NCBI GenBank assembly: GCA_016218545.1
Contig: JACRDQ010000019.1
Location: forward strand, 164,634 to 228,633
Source of the DNA: Elusimicrobiota bacterium
Lineage (GTDB): Bacteria; Elusimicrobiota; Elusimicrobia; UBA1565; UBA9628
Reading direction: 5' to 3'
DNA length: 64,000 nucleotides
A program made the translations under genes and the position numbers. Positions 23,741-32,465 of this stretch are shown here, in pieces (position 1 is the stretch's first letter; each line of letters opens with the position of its first letter). Under the pieces are notes generated by a model. The model was not told the origin of the DNA. It searched no databases and saw only the letters and a list, made by a program, of their open reading frames with translations.

Positions 23741-24145
23741 TCAGCCCGCGATCTTCTCGATGAGGGCCCGGGCCTTCTCCGTGTTCTCGACCGCGAAGAG
23801 CAGGCGCGAGGCGCGCCCATCCTGCGCGGAGCCGTAGACCGTCGTGATGTTGATCCTCGAGTCCGCGAGGCAGCGGGCGATCTGGAAGAGCTCGCCCGGT
23901 CGGTCCGGCGCCTCGATCGAGAGCAGCCTCGACTCGACGCTGGAGAAGCCGTGCTTCGTGAGGATGGAGGAGACGTCCTTGTCCTCCCCCACCGCCACCC
24001 TGACCACGCCCGAGTCGTCGCGGACCTCGGAGGCGATGCCGACGATGTTGATCTTCTCCTCGGAGAAGATCTTCATCAACAGGCTCAGCGCCCCCGGCCT
24101 GTTCGGCAGGAAGACGCTGAACTGCTTGATGACTTCGACCTTCAT
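23741..24145 (-). CDS. Tandem ACT-domain regulatory protein
   Basis: 134 aa made of two ACT domains. The first (about 5-65) begins with QFSVFLPNRPGALSLLMKIF and the second (about 70-134) with SIEAPDRPGELFQIARCL. Stand-alone double ACT proteins bind small ligands, usually amino acids, and regulate partner enzymes. No enzyme gene is adjacent, so the ligand cannot be named. The ATG overlaps the stop of the upstream secreted-protein gene (ATGA), and a strong terminator follows. Confidence 0.85.
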   Translation of the reverse strand: MKVEVIKQFSVFLPNRPGALSLLMKIFSEEKINIVGIASEVRDDSGVVRVAVGEDKDVSSILTKHGFSSVESRLLSIEAPDRPGELFQIARCLADSRINITTVYGSAQDGRASRLLFAVENTEKARALIEKIAG

Positions 24146-24948
24146 TCGAACTGGAGGGCCGAGGCCTTCTCGATGGCCTTGGAGACCTTGTCCTTCATGC
24201 CGAAGTCGAAGGGTCCGCCGATCTCCTTGAGGGAGCCGTTGCCTTCGAGGTAGTAGAGCATCTTGACCGTGGAGTCCTTGATGACCGTGCGCACCCGCAT
24301 CGTGAGGGTCACCATCATCCCGGCCAGCGGGTCCTCGCTCGTGCCCACGTTGATGACCGAGCTGTCCGGCACCTCGGCGTTGAGGTCCAGGGAGTAGCCC
24401 CAGCCGACCTCGACGAGCAGGGGCTCGATCGTGACCCCGGTCAGGTACTGGCCCTTCCCTTTGTACTTGCCGCCGTAGGTCCGCAGGACCTGGAACTTGA
24501 CGTCCACCATCTTGGAGCCGTAGGCGTTCTTGGCCACGATGTGGTAGACGTTGCCGATCGGCATCTTCCAGCTCTCGAGCTGCGTCCAGTGGTCGATGCC
24601 CTTGGGGACCGCGGTGGCGTACGTGGTCTTGATGTTGACCACGGGCTTGTTCTTCTCGATGATCGCCCAGATGCGCTCTGCGATGTTGAGGATCTGGTCG
24701 ATGTCCACTCCGGTCCCGACCGGCGGGACCGGCTCCTGCGGGGGCTCCTCCTTCTTCATCTCCACCGCCGGGCCGAGGGGAGCGACCTTGATGGTGCTCT
24801 CGTCCACGGTGAAGTACTTCGGGTCCTGCTTGGCCGCCTTGATCATGAGCGGCGTGAACGGCGAGTCCCCGGTCTGCGCGAAGGCCGGCACGGACAGCAG
24901 CAGGGCGGCAACGGCGCTGAGCGCTACGCTTGAGGGGTACTTCGTCAT
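24142..24948 (-). CDS. Secreted protein of unknown function
   Basis: 268 aa. It has a signal peptide (about 1-25, ending VPAFAQ), a Pro/Glu-rich linker (about 63-80), then a mixed alpha/beta body with IDQILNIAERIWAIIEKNKPVV and beta strands (GQYLTGVTIEPLLVEVGWGYSLDL). I do not recognise a family. The start has GGAGGTG 5-6 nt upstream. It is coupled by ATGA to the ACT-domain gene, an odd partnership of a periplasmic and a cytosolic protein. Confidence 0.7.
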   Translation of the reverse strand: MTKYPSSVALSAVAALLLSVPAFAQTGDSPFTPLMIKAAKQDPKYFTVDESTIKVAPLGPAVEMKKEEPPQEPVPPVGTGVDIDQILNIAERIWAIIEKNKPVVNIKTTYATAVPKGIDHWTQLESWKMPIGNVYHIVAKNAYGSKMVDVKFQVLRTYGGKYKGKGQYLTGVTIEPLLVEVGWGYSLDLNAEVPDSSVINVGTSEDPLAGMMVTLTMRVRTVIKDSTVKMLYYLEGNGSLKEIGGPFDFGMKDKVSKAIEKASALQFE

Positions 24949-25011
24949 CGGCGCACCTCCGTCGGGATTCCGGATGGGTGTCTCATCGAGTGGTCCTTTC
25001 GTCCCGACTAG

Positions 25012-25020
25012 AGTATAGCA
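25012..25020 (-). promoter_or_regulatory. Extended -10 promoter element upstream of the secreted-protein gene
   Basis: Minus-strand TGC-TATACT (TATACT at 25012-25017), an extended -10 without an obvious -35. It would give a leader of about 58 nt ending in a good Shine-Dalgarno for the gene starting at 24948. Confidence 0.5.
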
Positions 25021-25113
25021 TAAGTCCTACCCCGTGGAGTGCCTGAAGTCCTAGGCCCGTATAGGTCCTTTGGCCCAGAGCGGGAACGGCCCCGAAGGCG
25101 CGGCCGCGTCTCG

Positions 25114-27243
25114 CTATCTCTTGTCCTCCGCCGAGAGGCGGTCGAGCTTGCGCGTCACGTAGACGTAGTAGGCCGCCAGCGGGAGCATGGCGAGCGCGAT
25201 GACCACGAAGGGCGTGAACCCCGCCAGACCCTTGAAGAGGAACTTCAGTCCCAGGATGGCCAGGGTCGAGGCGGCCAGCGACGCGGAGCCGAAGAACCCC
25301 ATGGCGTCGGCCATGCTGGCCTCCGGGGCCTTGGACTGGAAGTAGCTCTTGAGCTTGACGGTGCTCACGACCTGCGCGACGCCGAACGGGATGAGGGCCA
25401 CGGCGGGCAGGGTCATGGCCCCGGCCCAGGAGAGCCACGCGGGCAGGGACACCAGAGCCCCCAGCATGGGCACCGGGAAGGCCATGGTCGCGATGGCGGC
25501 CAGGCCCACGGTCCCCCACCGCATCCAGCGGATCATGGACTTGCGCAGGAGCTCGCGCTCCTCCGCCGCGGAGATGGCCGAGAGGCCGCTCCCGGGAGCG
25601 GGCTCCTTGAGCCTGCCGATCCTCCGCTGCTCGGCCATCATCATGAAGCCGCCGAAGAGCCCTCCGAGGCTGTAGAGCCCGGTCAGCATGCCGATGACGC
25701 TCGTGTAGAGGGCCTCACCCGCCGGGCCGAGCAGCCTCATGCCGAAGCTCGGGGCCATGAGGGTGTAGAGCATCGGGTTGAGGATCATGAAGGCCGTGAA
25801 GGCGAGGAAGATGGTCTTGAGCAGGGGGTCCGCCCAGACCACCTTCGCGCCGCGCGCCATCTTGGCGAAGAACTCCTTGAACGCCGCTCCCACGCTCTTG
25901 GGGGCGGCCTTCCCCCCCGCCCCGGCGGCCTCCGCGGCCTTCATGGCCGCGACCTTCTTGGGGATGTTGAGCGTGAAGAACATGATGAGGAGGGCGGCCC
26001 CGAAGCTGACCGGGAAAGCCACGAGCGCCGGGAGGAAGCCCATGCTCGCCACCACCGCGCCGGTGACGATGGGCGCGGTCACGCCCACGATCTCGAGGAG
26101 GGTCTGCTGCCAGGTCCAGAACTTCTCGAGCTTCACCTGGTCCGAGCCGTAGATGGCCGGAGGGATGCTGAACTCCGCGGTCATGGCGATGCCGCCCAGG
26201 AAGCCGTTGAGGGAGTAGAACGCGATCATGAGCGGCCAGGTCATGGTGCCCGTGGCCAGGAGCGCGGCCAGGCCCGAGACCGAGAGGACCCGCAGGGCCG
26301 TGGCCCCGAGAAAGGTCTTCTTGAGGCCGAAGCGCTCGACCGCGATGGTGCCCACGGTGCGGCCGATGATGTTCGTGGCCGACGCGAAGATGGTGATCTC
26401 GGCCATCTTCGTGACGTCGCCGAAGGACTTCTCGATCAGGCCCGGCATGGCCGCGCCCAGGGCCTCGATGCCGATCTGTCCGACGATGAGGGCCAGGATG
26501 AAGAAGACCGCGACCTTGCCCAGGCCGAGCCACTTCGAGCCTTCCTTGGGAGCTTCGTCCGCCTTGGGGGCCGCGGCCTGCGCGCCGGGCGTCGTCACCG
26601 CAGGGACGCCGGTCGCGGAGTCCGCTCCTTCCTCCGGCGGGGCCTGGGAAGGGCTGGCCAGCCGATAGGACGCATTCGAGGCTTGCCCGGCGTCCGCCGC
26701 AGCGGCGACGCTCTCAGCCGGGAGCGCCTCGGCCTCCTTGTCGTAGAAGAGCTCCTTGAGGGCCTTGAAGGGTGTGGTGAAACTCTCGGTCTTGTCTACG
26801 AGGGTGACGACCTCTTGAGCCGGGGCAGGCTGGAGCGCCGGGGCCAGGTTCGGAGTCTCGGTCGGGGAAACGGCCGGTTGAGCCGCGGGAGCGGCCGTCA
26901 TGGGAGCGGTCCGCGGTCCTGCCGTGCCCGCCACGGCCGAGGCGTAGGTCTCGAAGACCGCGGCAGCCGCGCCTGCGGAGACCTGCGCGGAGTCGCTCTC
27001 GAGGACGGGCAGGACGCCGCCCAATCCTGGGAGGCTGGAGCCGGGTGCAAGGCCGACGCGGCCCAGGGACGAAGACGGGTTGGAGAGGCTCAAGCCCTTC
27101 TCCGAGACGGGCAGGGCCGAGCGTCCGCTGACCGGGGCCGAGACCGAGACCCGGGTCAAGGTCTGGCCCAGGGCCTGGTAAGGGATGAGGCCTGGGCAGG
27201 CCAGGATGATGGAAAGGGACAGGGAGACGGCTAGGGTCTTCAT
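25114..27243 (-). CDS. MFS transporter with long low-complexity N-terminal extension
   Basis: 709 aa from the ATG at 27243, which has AGAGGA 6 nt upstream; an ATG at 27267 lacks a ribosome binding site and lies in the operator. The N-terminus (MKTLAVSLSLSIILACPGL) is signal-like. Residues about 27-220 are Ser/Ala/Pro-rich low complexity, and about 225-705 hold some twelve transmembrane helices with MFS character (NIIGRTVGTIAVERFG, LNGFLGGIAM). A Fur-box-like palindrome overlaps the promoter, suggesting iron regulation and transport of an iron-related compound such as a siderophore; this is inference. Ordinary MFS proteins are about 400 aa, so the 200-residue extension is unusual. Confidence 0.8.
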   Translation of the reverse strand: MKTLAVSLSLSIILACPGLIPYQALGQTLTRVSVSAPVSGRSALPVSEKGLSLSNPSSSLGRVGLAPGSSLPGLGGVLPVLESDSAQVSAGAAAAVFETYASAVAGTAGPRTAPMTAAPAAQPAVSPTETPNLAPALQPAPAQEVVTLVDKTESFTTPFKALKELFYDKEAEALPAESVAAAADAGQASNASYRLASPSQAPPEEGADSATGVPAVTTPGAQAAAPKADEAPKEGSKWLGLGKVAVFFILALIVGQIGIEALGAAMPGLIEKSFGDVTKMAEITIFASATNIIGRTVGTIAVERFGLKKTFLGATALRVLSVSGLAALLATGTMTWPLMIAFYSLNGFLGGIAMTAEFSIPPAIYGSDQVKLEKFWTWQQTLLEIVGVTAPIVTGAVVASMGFLPALVAFPVSFGAALLIMFFTLNIPKKVAAMKAAEAAGAGGKAAPKSVGAAFKEFFAKMARGAKVVWADPLLKTIFLAFTAFMILNPMLYTLMAPSFGMRLLGPAGEALYTSVIGMLTGLYSLGGLFGGFMMMAEQRRIGRLKEPAPGSGLSAISAAEERELLRKSMIRWMRWGTVGLAAIATMAFPVPMLGALVSLPAWLSWAGAMTLPAVALIPFGVAQVVSTVKLKSYFQSKAPEASMADAMGFFGSASLAASTLAILGLKFLFKGLAGFTPFVVIALAMLPLAAYYVYVTRKLDRLSAEDKR

Positions 27244-27252
27244 GGAGGTTCC

Positions 27253-27271
27253 TCTAATGAAAATCATTGTA
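27253..27271 (-). promoter_or_regulatory. Candidate Fur box overlapping the MFS gene -10
   Basis: The plus-strand 19-mer reads TCTAATGAAAATCATTGTA. It matches the classical Fur consensus GATAATGATAATCATTATC at 14 of 19 positions, including the core AATGA-n-AATCATT. It overlaps a minus-strand TACAAT -10 candidate (27266-27271) and ends 9 nt before the ATG. It is striking because the surroundings are very GC-rich. No fur gene is in the window. Confidence 0.5.
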
Positions 27272-27352
27272 TCCGAACCCGGAGCCCCGTCGCGTGGGCC
27301 TCTTGGGGAGACGGGCCTCCGGCATTGGGCCTAAGCCCGGCTGGGCCCGGAC

Positions 27353-27381
27353 TTGATTCCATGCGCGCGACCTTCTATACT
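27353..27381 (+). promoter_or_regulatory. Promoter of the RDD-family gene
   Basis: TTGATT (27353-27358), 17-nt spacer, TATACT (27376-27381). Good sigma70-type match and exact spacing. The transcript would start near 27388, inside the hairpin described next. Confidence 0.65.
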
Positions 27382-27418
27382 AGTGCTCCGACCGGTGATG
27401 ATCCGGTCGGAGCACTAG
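27380..27418 (+). repeat. Perfect inverted repeat spanning -10 to ribosome binding site
   Basis: 16-nt perfect arms at 27380-27395 and 27403-27418 around a 7-nt loop. The left arm starts in the -10 box, and the right arm contains the only Shine-Dalgarno-like GGAG (11 nt before the ATG at 27423). It could be an operator for a dimeric repressor or an RNA hairpin masking the ribosome binding site. Confidence 0.75.
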
Positions 27419-27422
27419 CGCC

Positions 27423-28268
27423 ATGCCCGAGTTGAACCTCCCCCCAGGCTTTGCCGGGCCGCCGCTCCTCCAGCCCGCGGCCGAGCTCAGGGCCGGCAAG
27501 TTCAGCGACCGTTTCATCGCCTACGTCATCGACGCCTTCCCGTTCTTCGCCGGCTACTACGTGTGCCTGGTCCTGGCGTTCATGCGCTTCCCGCAGCTGG
27601 CGGCCCGGGAGGAGCTGCCCGTCGTGCTCGCCGCCGTCTGGATCGGGCTGTGCTTCGCCTACCAGACCGTGGGCAACCTCGCGGGCGGCACGGTCGGCAA
27701 GAAGATCATGGGCTTGGCCGTGGTGGACCGCGAGGGGCGCGGGCTCGGGCTGGGCCGGAGCGCGGCCAGGGCTTTCTGCTGGTTCCTGAGCATGCCCATC
27801 TTCAACCTCGGGTGCGTGATCGCCCTCTTCCACCCCGAGAGCCGCGCCTTGCACGACCTCCTCGCCGGCACCGTGGTGGTCGAGGAGGGCAAGCCGCGCA
27901 GCGGAGCGGAGGCGACCATCGTCTTCGTGGGCTCGGTGCTCCTCATCCTGGGCATGCTCGGGGGCTCGGCGGCCTTCGTGTTGAGCCAGCCCACTCCCAA
28001 CGACCTCAAGGCCATCGCCAAGGCCAGGGAAGGCCTGCTGATCTTCGCGAAGATCGAGGAGCGCTACAAGGCCGAGAACGGCACGTACACCGCGTCCATC
28101 AGCGAGATCGCCCAGGCGAGCGGCGACGTCGAGCAGTTCAAGAGCGCGATGCTCGAACTCTACGACCCCAACCTCTTCCAGATCTCCGCGGGCAACCGGG
28201 GCTACCGCATCTCAGCCGCGGCCCTGGACCGCAAGCGGACCCGCGTCACGGTCCAGCAGGGACCCTAG
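27423..28268 (+). CDS. RDD-family membrane protein with soluble C-terminal domain
   Basis: 281 aa. The RDD domain spans about 25-155: RFIAYVIDAF near the start (Arg and Asp as named), GGTVGKKIMGLAVVD in the middle and RALHDLLAGTVVV at the end, with three membrane helices. A fourth helix (about 165-188) precedes a soluble domain of about 85 residues (LLIFAKIEERYKAENGTYTA) that resembles pilin-like or TPR-type periplasmic appendages but is not assignable. RDD proteins are of unknown or ion-transport function. It overlaps the convergent glycosyltransferase gene tail to tail by 23 nt. Confidence 0.78.
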   Translation: MPELNLPPGFAGPPLLQPAAELRAGKFSDRFIAYVIDAFPFFAGYYVCLVLAFMRFPQLAAREELPVVLAAVWIGLCFAYQTVGNLAGGTVGKKIMGLAVVDREGRGLGLGRSAARAFCWFLSMPIFNLGCVIALFHPESRALHDLLAGTVVVEEGKPRSGAEATIVFVGSVLLILGMLGGSAAFVLSQPTPNDLKAIAKAREGLLIFAKIEERYKAENGTYTASISEIAQASGDVEQFKSAMLELYDPNLFQISAGNRGYRISAAALDRKRTRVTVQQGP

Positions 28269-29871
28269 CCACCTCGGCCAGGGTCCACCTCCCGAAGCTC
28301 TCGATGCTCCTGAGCGCTCCGGGCTCCACGAGGGTCTTGAAGTAGGACGCCTCTGAGCTCCGCAGGACCACGAAGACGGTCCTGCCACGGAGGGGCAGCG
28401 CCCGGATGGCGCTGTCGTCTCCGAAGCGGTCGGCGTTGGCCGGGTCGCGCGCCGCGTAGTGGAGCTCCCCCACCCAGTAGATGAGACGGTCCACGGGTCT
28501 GCCCGTGTAGAAGGGCAGGCCGTGAAGATACGTCCCGTAGCAGTAGATCAGGTCCCGCGGTCCGGCGCGCCCCGCGAGCGCCCGGCCGACCGGCCGGCTG
28601 CTGACGAGGGGTTCCGCCAGGCCCAGGCCGCAGAGCGCCGCCGCCAGGGCGAGCAGGGCCCCGGACGCGGGGCCCGCGATGCTCCAGCGCCGGCTGAGCG
28701 CGCAGAGCTGGCCCAGGCCCAGGCTGGCTAGGGCCGCGGCTCCGGCCCAGGCGGCTCCAGCGGGCGCCAGGGACCTGACCTGCGGGAGCAGGACCGCGGC
28801 GGAGGCCGCCAGGCAGAGGACTCCTGCCCCCGCTGCCGCGTGCCTGACCCACCTCCGCTCGACCGAGGACGCGGCCAAGGCCGCGAGGATGCAGAGTTGC
28901 GGGAACGCGGGCAGGATGTAGGTGGCGAGCTTCGAGCTCGAGATGGAGAAGAAGAGGATGACCCCCAGGGACCACAAGGCCAGGCTCGGCGCCCGCCAGG
29001 ACCTCGCCCTCCACTCCCTCCAGGCCTTGCCGAGCCCGGCCAGGACCAAGGGCGTCCAGGGGATGAGCCCGACCAGCGCGACCGGCAGGAAGAAGAACCA
29101 CGGCCCCGGCCTGTTGTACTTCGGGGTGAGGAAGCGCTGGAAGTGCTGCTCGACGAAGAAGAAGCGGAGGAAGCCGGGCCTGCGGTCCTCCATCATGATG
29201 AACCAGGGAGCCGCGACCAGGAGGAAGCAGAGCGGCCCCGCCGGAGCCGCGAGCCCCTTCCAGCCGCGCCTGAGGGCTGGGAAGAGGACGAGCAGCCCCG
29301 CGGCCCAGACGCAGGGGAAGAGCAGGCCGATGAGGCCTTTGCTGAGGAAGGCCAGGCCCGCGAAGACCCAGGCCGCGGGTCCGGCCCAGCGGCCGTCCTC
29401 GGGGCGCGCGAGGGCCCGGATGATCAGGGCCGTGCACCAGGTCAGGAACGCGGTCAGCGGGAGGTCCGGCGTGATGGAATGCGAGAGCGCGAGGAAGCCC
29501 AGGCTCGTGCTGACCGCCAGGGTCGCGGTCCATTTCGGCGGAGCCTCTCCGGGAGGGGCGGTCTCGGGGCAGAGCCAGGACGTCAGCCACCAGACGCCCA
29601 GCGCGGTCAACAGGGAGAGGAGGGCCAGGGGCAGGCGGCCCGATGATTCGCGCACGCCCAGGGCGGCGTAGGAGGCCGCGGCGAGCCAGTACCAGAGCGG
29701 CGGTTTCTCCACGTACTCGAACCCGTTGAGGCGGGGCAGGGCCCAGTCCCCGGAGACCGCCATGGCCCGGGGGACCTCGGCGTAGCGCGCGTCGTCGACC
29801 TCCCACAGCGGGTGGGAGAGGGACCAGAAGGGCGCCGAGAGCGCTGCGACGAGGATGATTGCTCTGGTCAA
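28246..29871 (-). CDS. ArnT/PMT-type membrane glycosyltransferase
   Basis: 541 aa from a TTG start. It is a polytopic protein with about eleven to twelve hydrophobic helices. The first periplasmic loop carries the GT-C catalytic signature WEVDDARYAEVPRAM (Asp-Asp, about 23-37), followed by LPRLNGFEYVEKPPLWYWL, as in 4-amino-arabinose transferase ArnT and protein mannosyltransferases. It is expected to move a sugar from a polyprenyl-phosphate donor to lipid A or an envelope glycan; the acceptor is unknown. The hydrophilic C-terminal part (about 420-541) is also typical. A TAGAAT -10 candidate is at 29886-29891; the 72-nt gap 29872-29943 holds nothing else. Confidence 0.85.
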   Translation of the reverse strand: MTRAIILVAALSAPFWSLSHPLWEVDDARYAEVPRAMAVSGDWALPRLNGFEYVEKPPLWYWLAAASYAALGVRESSGRLPLALLSLLTALGVWWLTSWLCPETAPPGEAPPKWTATLAVSTSLGFLALSHSITPDLPLTAFLTWCTALIIRALARPEDGRWAGPAAWVFAGLAFLSKGLIGLLFPCVWAAGLLVLFPALRRGWKGLAAPAGPLCFLLVAAPWFIMMEDRRPGFLRFFFVEQHFQRFLTPKYNRPGPWFFFLPVALVGLIPWTPLVLAGLGKAWREWRARSWRAPSLALWSLGVILFFSISSSKLATYILPAFPQLCILAALAASSVERRWVRHAAAGAGVLCLAASAAVLLPQVRSLAPAGAAWAGAAALASLGLGQLCALSRRWSIAGPASGALLALAAALCGLGLAEPLVSSRPVGRALAGRAGPRDLIYCYGTYLHGLPFYTGRPVDRLIYWVGELHYAARDPANADRFGDDSAIRALPLRGRTVFVVLRSSEASYFKTLVEPGALRSIESFGRWTLAEVARVPAGP

Positions 29872-29943
29872 TCCGTGAGCAGACCATTCTAGACATTTTA
29901 CGCTCGGTGTGGAAGGAGGACGGCGGCGTCGACCGGAGGGTAG

Positions 29944-31470
29944 CTATTTCTTGAGGACGTTCTGGAAGGAACTCGAGAGCATGGTCAGGAGCTCGTCCTT
30001 CTTCCTGAGGGCGTCGAGGAGCTTGCTCCGCTCCTCCTGCCACGCGGCCGAACTCTGGAGCGCCGTGTCCTTCTCCTGGAGGGCGCGCGCGGTGTGCGAG
30101 GACAGGACGGCCATCTGGGCCTGGAGGTCCCTGAAGGCCGAGGCTTCCTTGTGGGTCTCCGCGATCTGGGCTTCCAGGCGCCTGGCGAGCTCCGAGCTCC
30201 GCTGCGCCCAGGCCTCGTCGGCCGCCTTGCGTCCGTTGGCCTCCTCGAGGAAGGACTTCATGACGCGGTCGCGCTCCTCGGAGAGGCACCGGTAGCGCGC
30301 GTCGCGCTCCTCGACGGTCGTGCCCGCGGCGTCGAGGCGGTCCTTGAGGCTGGCGATCTCGAGGTCCTTCCCGGCGGCGTCGGCGAGGAGTCCGCGCACG
30401 CGGTCCTTCTCCGCGGAGAGCTCGCGGTTGAGACCGAGAAGGCTCTCCCCCATGGTCGTCTCGATGCGCTTGCGCTCCTCGGCGTAGCGCTTGAGGCGCT
30501 CCGCGTCCTCCACCAAGGCGCGGCGGAGCTCCGCGTTCTCGGTCTGCATCTCCGAGATGACGACGTCCTTGGCCTTGGGCTCGGCGAGCTTGGCCAGGGC
30601 CAGGCCCAGGGCGTCCTTCAAGTCCGCGGTCTGGCGGTCGGACTCGGCGTGCTTGCGGCCGAGCTCGGAGACGCGGTCCGCGATGCCGGAAAGGGATTCG
30701 TTGAGCGCCGCTTCCTGGGCCAGGCGCTCCCTGAGGAGGTCGGCGCGCAGCGCGTGGCCGGCCTCGTCGAAGGCTTCGCGAAGGGCGAGCCTCTCCCTCG
30801 CCACGGCGCCGAGGCGCTCGTCCTGCTTGGCCAAGTCGAGCTCGCGGCGCCTCTCGCCCTCCGCGAAGCGCTCCCTGAGGACCGCGGAGATATCGTTGAG
30901 CGCGGCCCTCAGCTCCTCCTTGATCTGGACGTCGAGGCCGCTCTGACGCGCCTCCATGGAGGTGATCGCGTCCAGGAGGCGGGGCAGGCAGGACAGGGTG
31001 CCGCGCAGTTCCTTCATCTCCCCCGCCGTCTCGGCGGGCAGCGTCCGGGACGCCGTCTCCTTGCCGAGCAGGGTCTCCTTGAGGATGTCAGCCCAGGTCG
31101 CATGCAGCTGGTCGAGGCGCTGCTCGAGGGCTGCGATGCGGCCCTTGGCTTGGGAGGAGGTCTCCGCGCTGTCGCGCTCGCTCTTCTCGCGGCGGAGCTG
31201 CTCGGTGAGGGTCTTGAGCTGGGCTTCGACCTCGGACCTCATGGAGGCCTGGGATTGCAGGGTGCTCTCCGCGGCTTCGGCGCGGCCGCGGGCCAGGGCC
31301 AGCTCGCCCTCGAGAGCGGTGACCCGGCGCTCCATGAACTCCATCATGGGCGTCAGGGGCACGTGGGTCGGCGCGGGCTTGAGCAGCTCGGTCGGGGGCG
31401 GCGCCGGGGGCACGGGCCTGGAAGGCCGGCGAGGGGGCTCAGGCGGCGTGGGAGGAAGGTCGGGGCTCAT
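29944..31470 (-). CDS. Long coiled-coil protein
   Basis: 508 aa from the ATG at 31470, which overlaps the PorV-like stop as ATGA. Residues 1-40 are Pro-rich. From about 45 to 495 the protein is an almost continuous heptad-like Glu/Lys/Arg/Ala/Leu coiled coil (ALEGELALARGRAEAAEST, LKTLTEQLRREKSERD). There is no signal peptide or membrane segment, so it is probably cytosolic. Its position directly after a PorV-like and giant secreted protein gene suggests a structural or assembly role, but this is inference. No known family is recognised. Confidence 0.75.
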   Translation of the reverse strand: MSPDLPPTPPEPPRRPSRPVPPAPPPTELLKPAPTHVPLTPMMEFMERRVTALEGELALARGRAEAAESTLQSQASMRSEVEAQLKTLTEQLRREKSERDSAETSSQAKGRIAALEQRLDQLHATWADILKETLLGKETASRTLPAETAGEMKELRGTLSCLPRLLDAITSMEARQSGLDVQIKEELRAALNDISAVLRERFAEGERRRELDLAKQDERLGAVARERLALREAFDEAGHALRADLLRERLAQEAALNESLSGIADRVSELGRKHAESDRQTADLKDALGLALAKLAEPKAKDVVISEMQTENAELRRALVEDAERLKRYAEERKRIETTMGESLLGLNRELSAEKDRVRGLLADAAGKDLEIASLKDRLDAAGTTVEERDARYRCLSEERDRVMKSFLEEANGRKAADEAWAQRSSELARRLEAQIAETHKEASAFRDLQAQMAVLSSHTARALQEKDTALQSSAAWQEERSKLLDALRKKDELLTMLSSSFQNVLKK

Positions 31471-32465
31471 CGCTCGCGGTACCTCTTGGAAGAGCGGGAG
31501 GGCAGGTTGTAGCTGAAGGCGACCCGGTGGGTGCCCAGCGTTCCGAGGACCCCCATGGAGCTCCAGGCGTAGTCCACCGAGAGGTCGGAGAACTTGATCC
31601 CGCCGCCGATGCTCATGGAGGACATGGGTCCGAGGCTCGAGAGGGTGCGGCTGTTGAAGCCGGCGCGCACCGCCGCGGTGAGGTTCTTGTCGAATTGGCG
31701 GGCGTATTCCACGCCCACGGCCGCGAAGGGGTAGTTGTTGATGGGCGTCACGACTTCCATGGAGAGGGTCAGCCCCCTGGCCGGATAGATGGCGCCGCCG
31801 ATGCGGGCGCGGAAAGGCAGGGAGTCCCGGACGTCCACGTAGCTCTGGCCGACGCCCATGTTCTGGAACGACGCGCCGAGGTCGTAGAGGAACGGGCCGG
31901 AGTAGAAGCGGGATTGCACGCCGATGTCCCCTCCCCAGCCGTCCGCCTGGATCATCATGGTGGAGTGGATCCAGCGCACCACGGCGCCCACGTTGAGCTC
32001 GATGTCGCTGTCGGAGAGGTCGTAGATCGACTGCCCCCACCCGGCTTCCATGACGTAGTGGCGCGGGGTGAACCTCCCCACCACGTCGCCGGCGAGGTCG
32101 GTGTTCTCCACCTCGCCCATGTTCATGTAGCGCCAGCCGGCGCCCAGCACGACGGATTCCTTGAGGCGGTAGGCGGCCATCCCGGCGTGATAGCTGATGT
32201 CGTTGACGAGGACGCTGTTCTGGTAGGAGGCCGAGAGCCTCGGCACGCGCGCCAGGCCCGCGGGATTCCAGTAGAGGGAGTAGGCGTCGTCGCTGAGCGC
32301 GGTATAGGCCCCGCCCATCGCGATGGCGCGGGGGCCGAGGTCGAAGGTCAGGAACTCGGAACCCGACGTGCCGATCGTGTCGCGCGAGAAGTCGGCCGCC
32401 CCGGCGCCCCCGGCCAGGAGGCCGGCGAGGAGCAGGGCGGGCGCGACGCGGCGGGCGGTCGTCAT
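31467..32465 (-). CDS. PorV/PorQ-family outer-membrane protein (copy 1)
   Basis: 332 aa. It has a signal peptide (about 1-23), then the family hallmark FLTFDLGPRAIAMGGAYTALSDDAYSLYWNPAGLA (about 38-72, seen here in parts) and a FadL-like series of beta strands through the C-terminus. PorV proteins are outer-membrane shuttles that receive C-terminal-domain cargo in type IX secretion. It lies immediately after a 2011-aa secreted protein with a FlgD-like C-terminal module, with an ATGA overlap. It is paralogous to the protein at 48878-49870, which has the same kind of neighbour. Confidence 0.82.
   Translation of the reverse strand: MTTARRVAPALLLAGLLAGGAGAADFSRDTIGTSGSEFLTFDLGPRAIAMGGAYTALSDDAYSLYWNPAGLARVPRLSASYQNSVLVNDISYHAGMAAYRLKESVVLGAGWRYMNMGEVENTDLAGDVVGRFTPRHYVMEAGWGQSIYDLSDSDIELNVGAVVRWIHSTMMIQADGWGGDIGVQSRFYSGPFLYDLGASFQNMGVGQSYVDVRDSLPFRARIGGAIYPARGLTLSMEVVTPINNYPFAAVGVEYARQFDKNLTAAVRAGFNSRTLSSLGPMSSMSIGGGIKFSDLSVDYAWSSMGVLGTLGTHRVAFSYNLPSRSSKRYRER

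Noticed and set aside
27380..27418. Riboswitch in the RDD gene leader
   Set aside because: A simple hairpin only; no conserved riboswitch core or junction was recognised.
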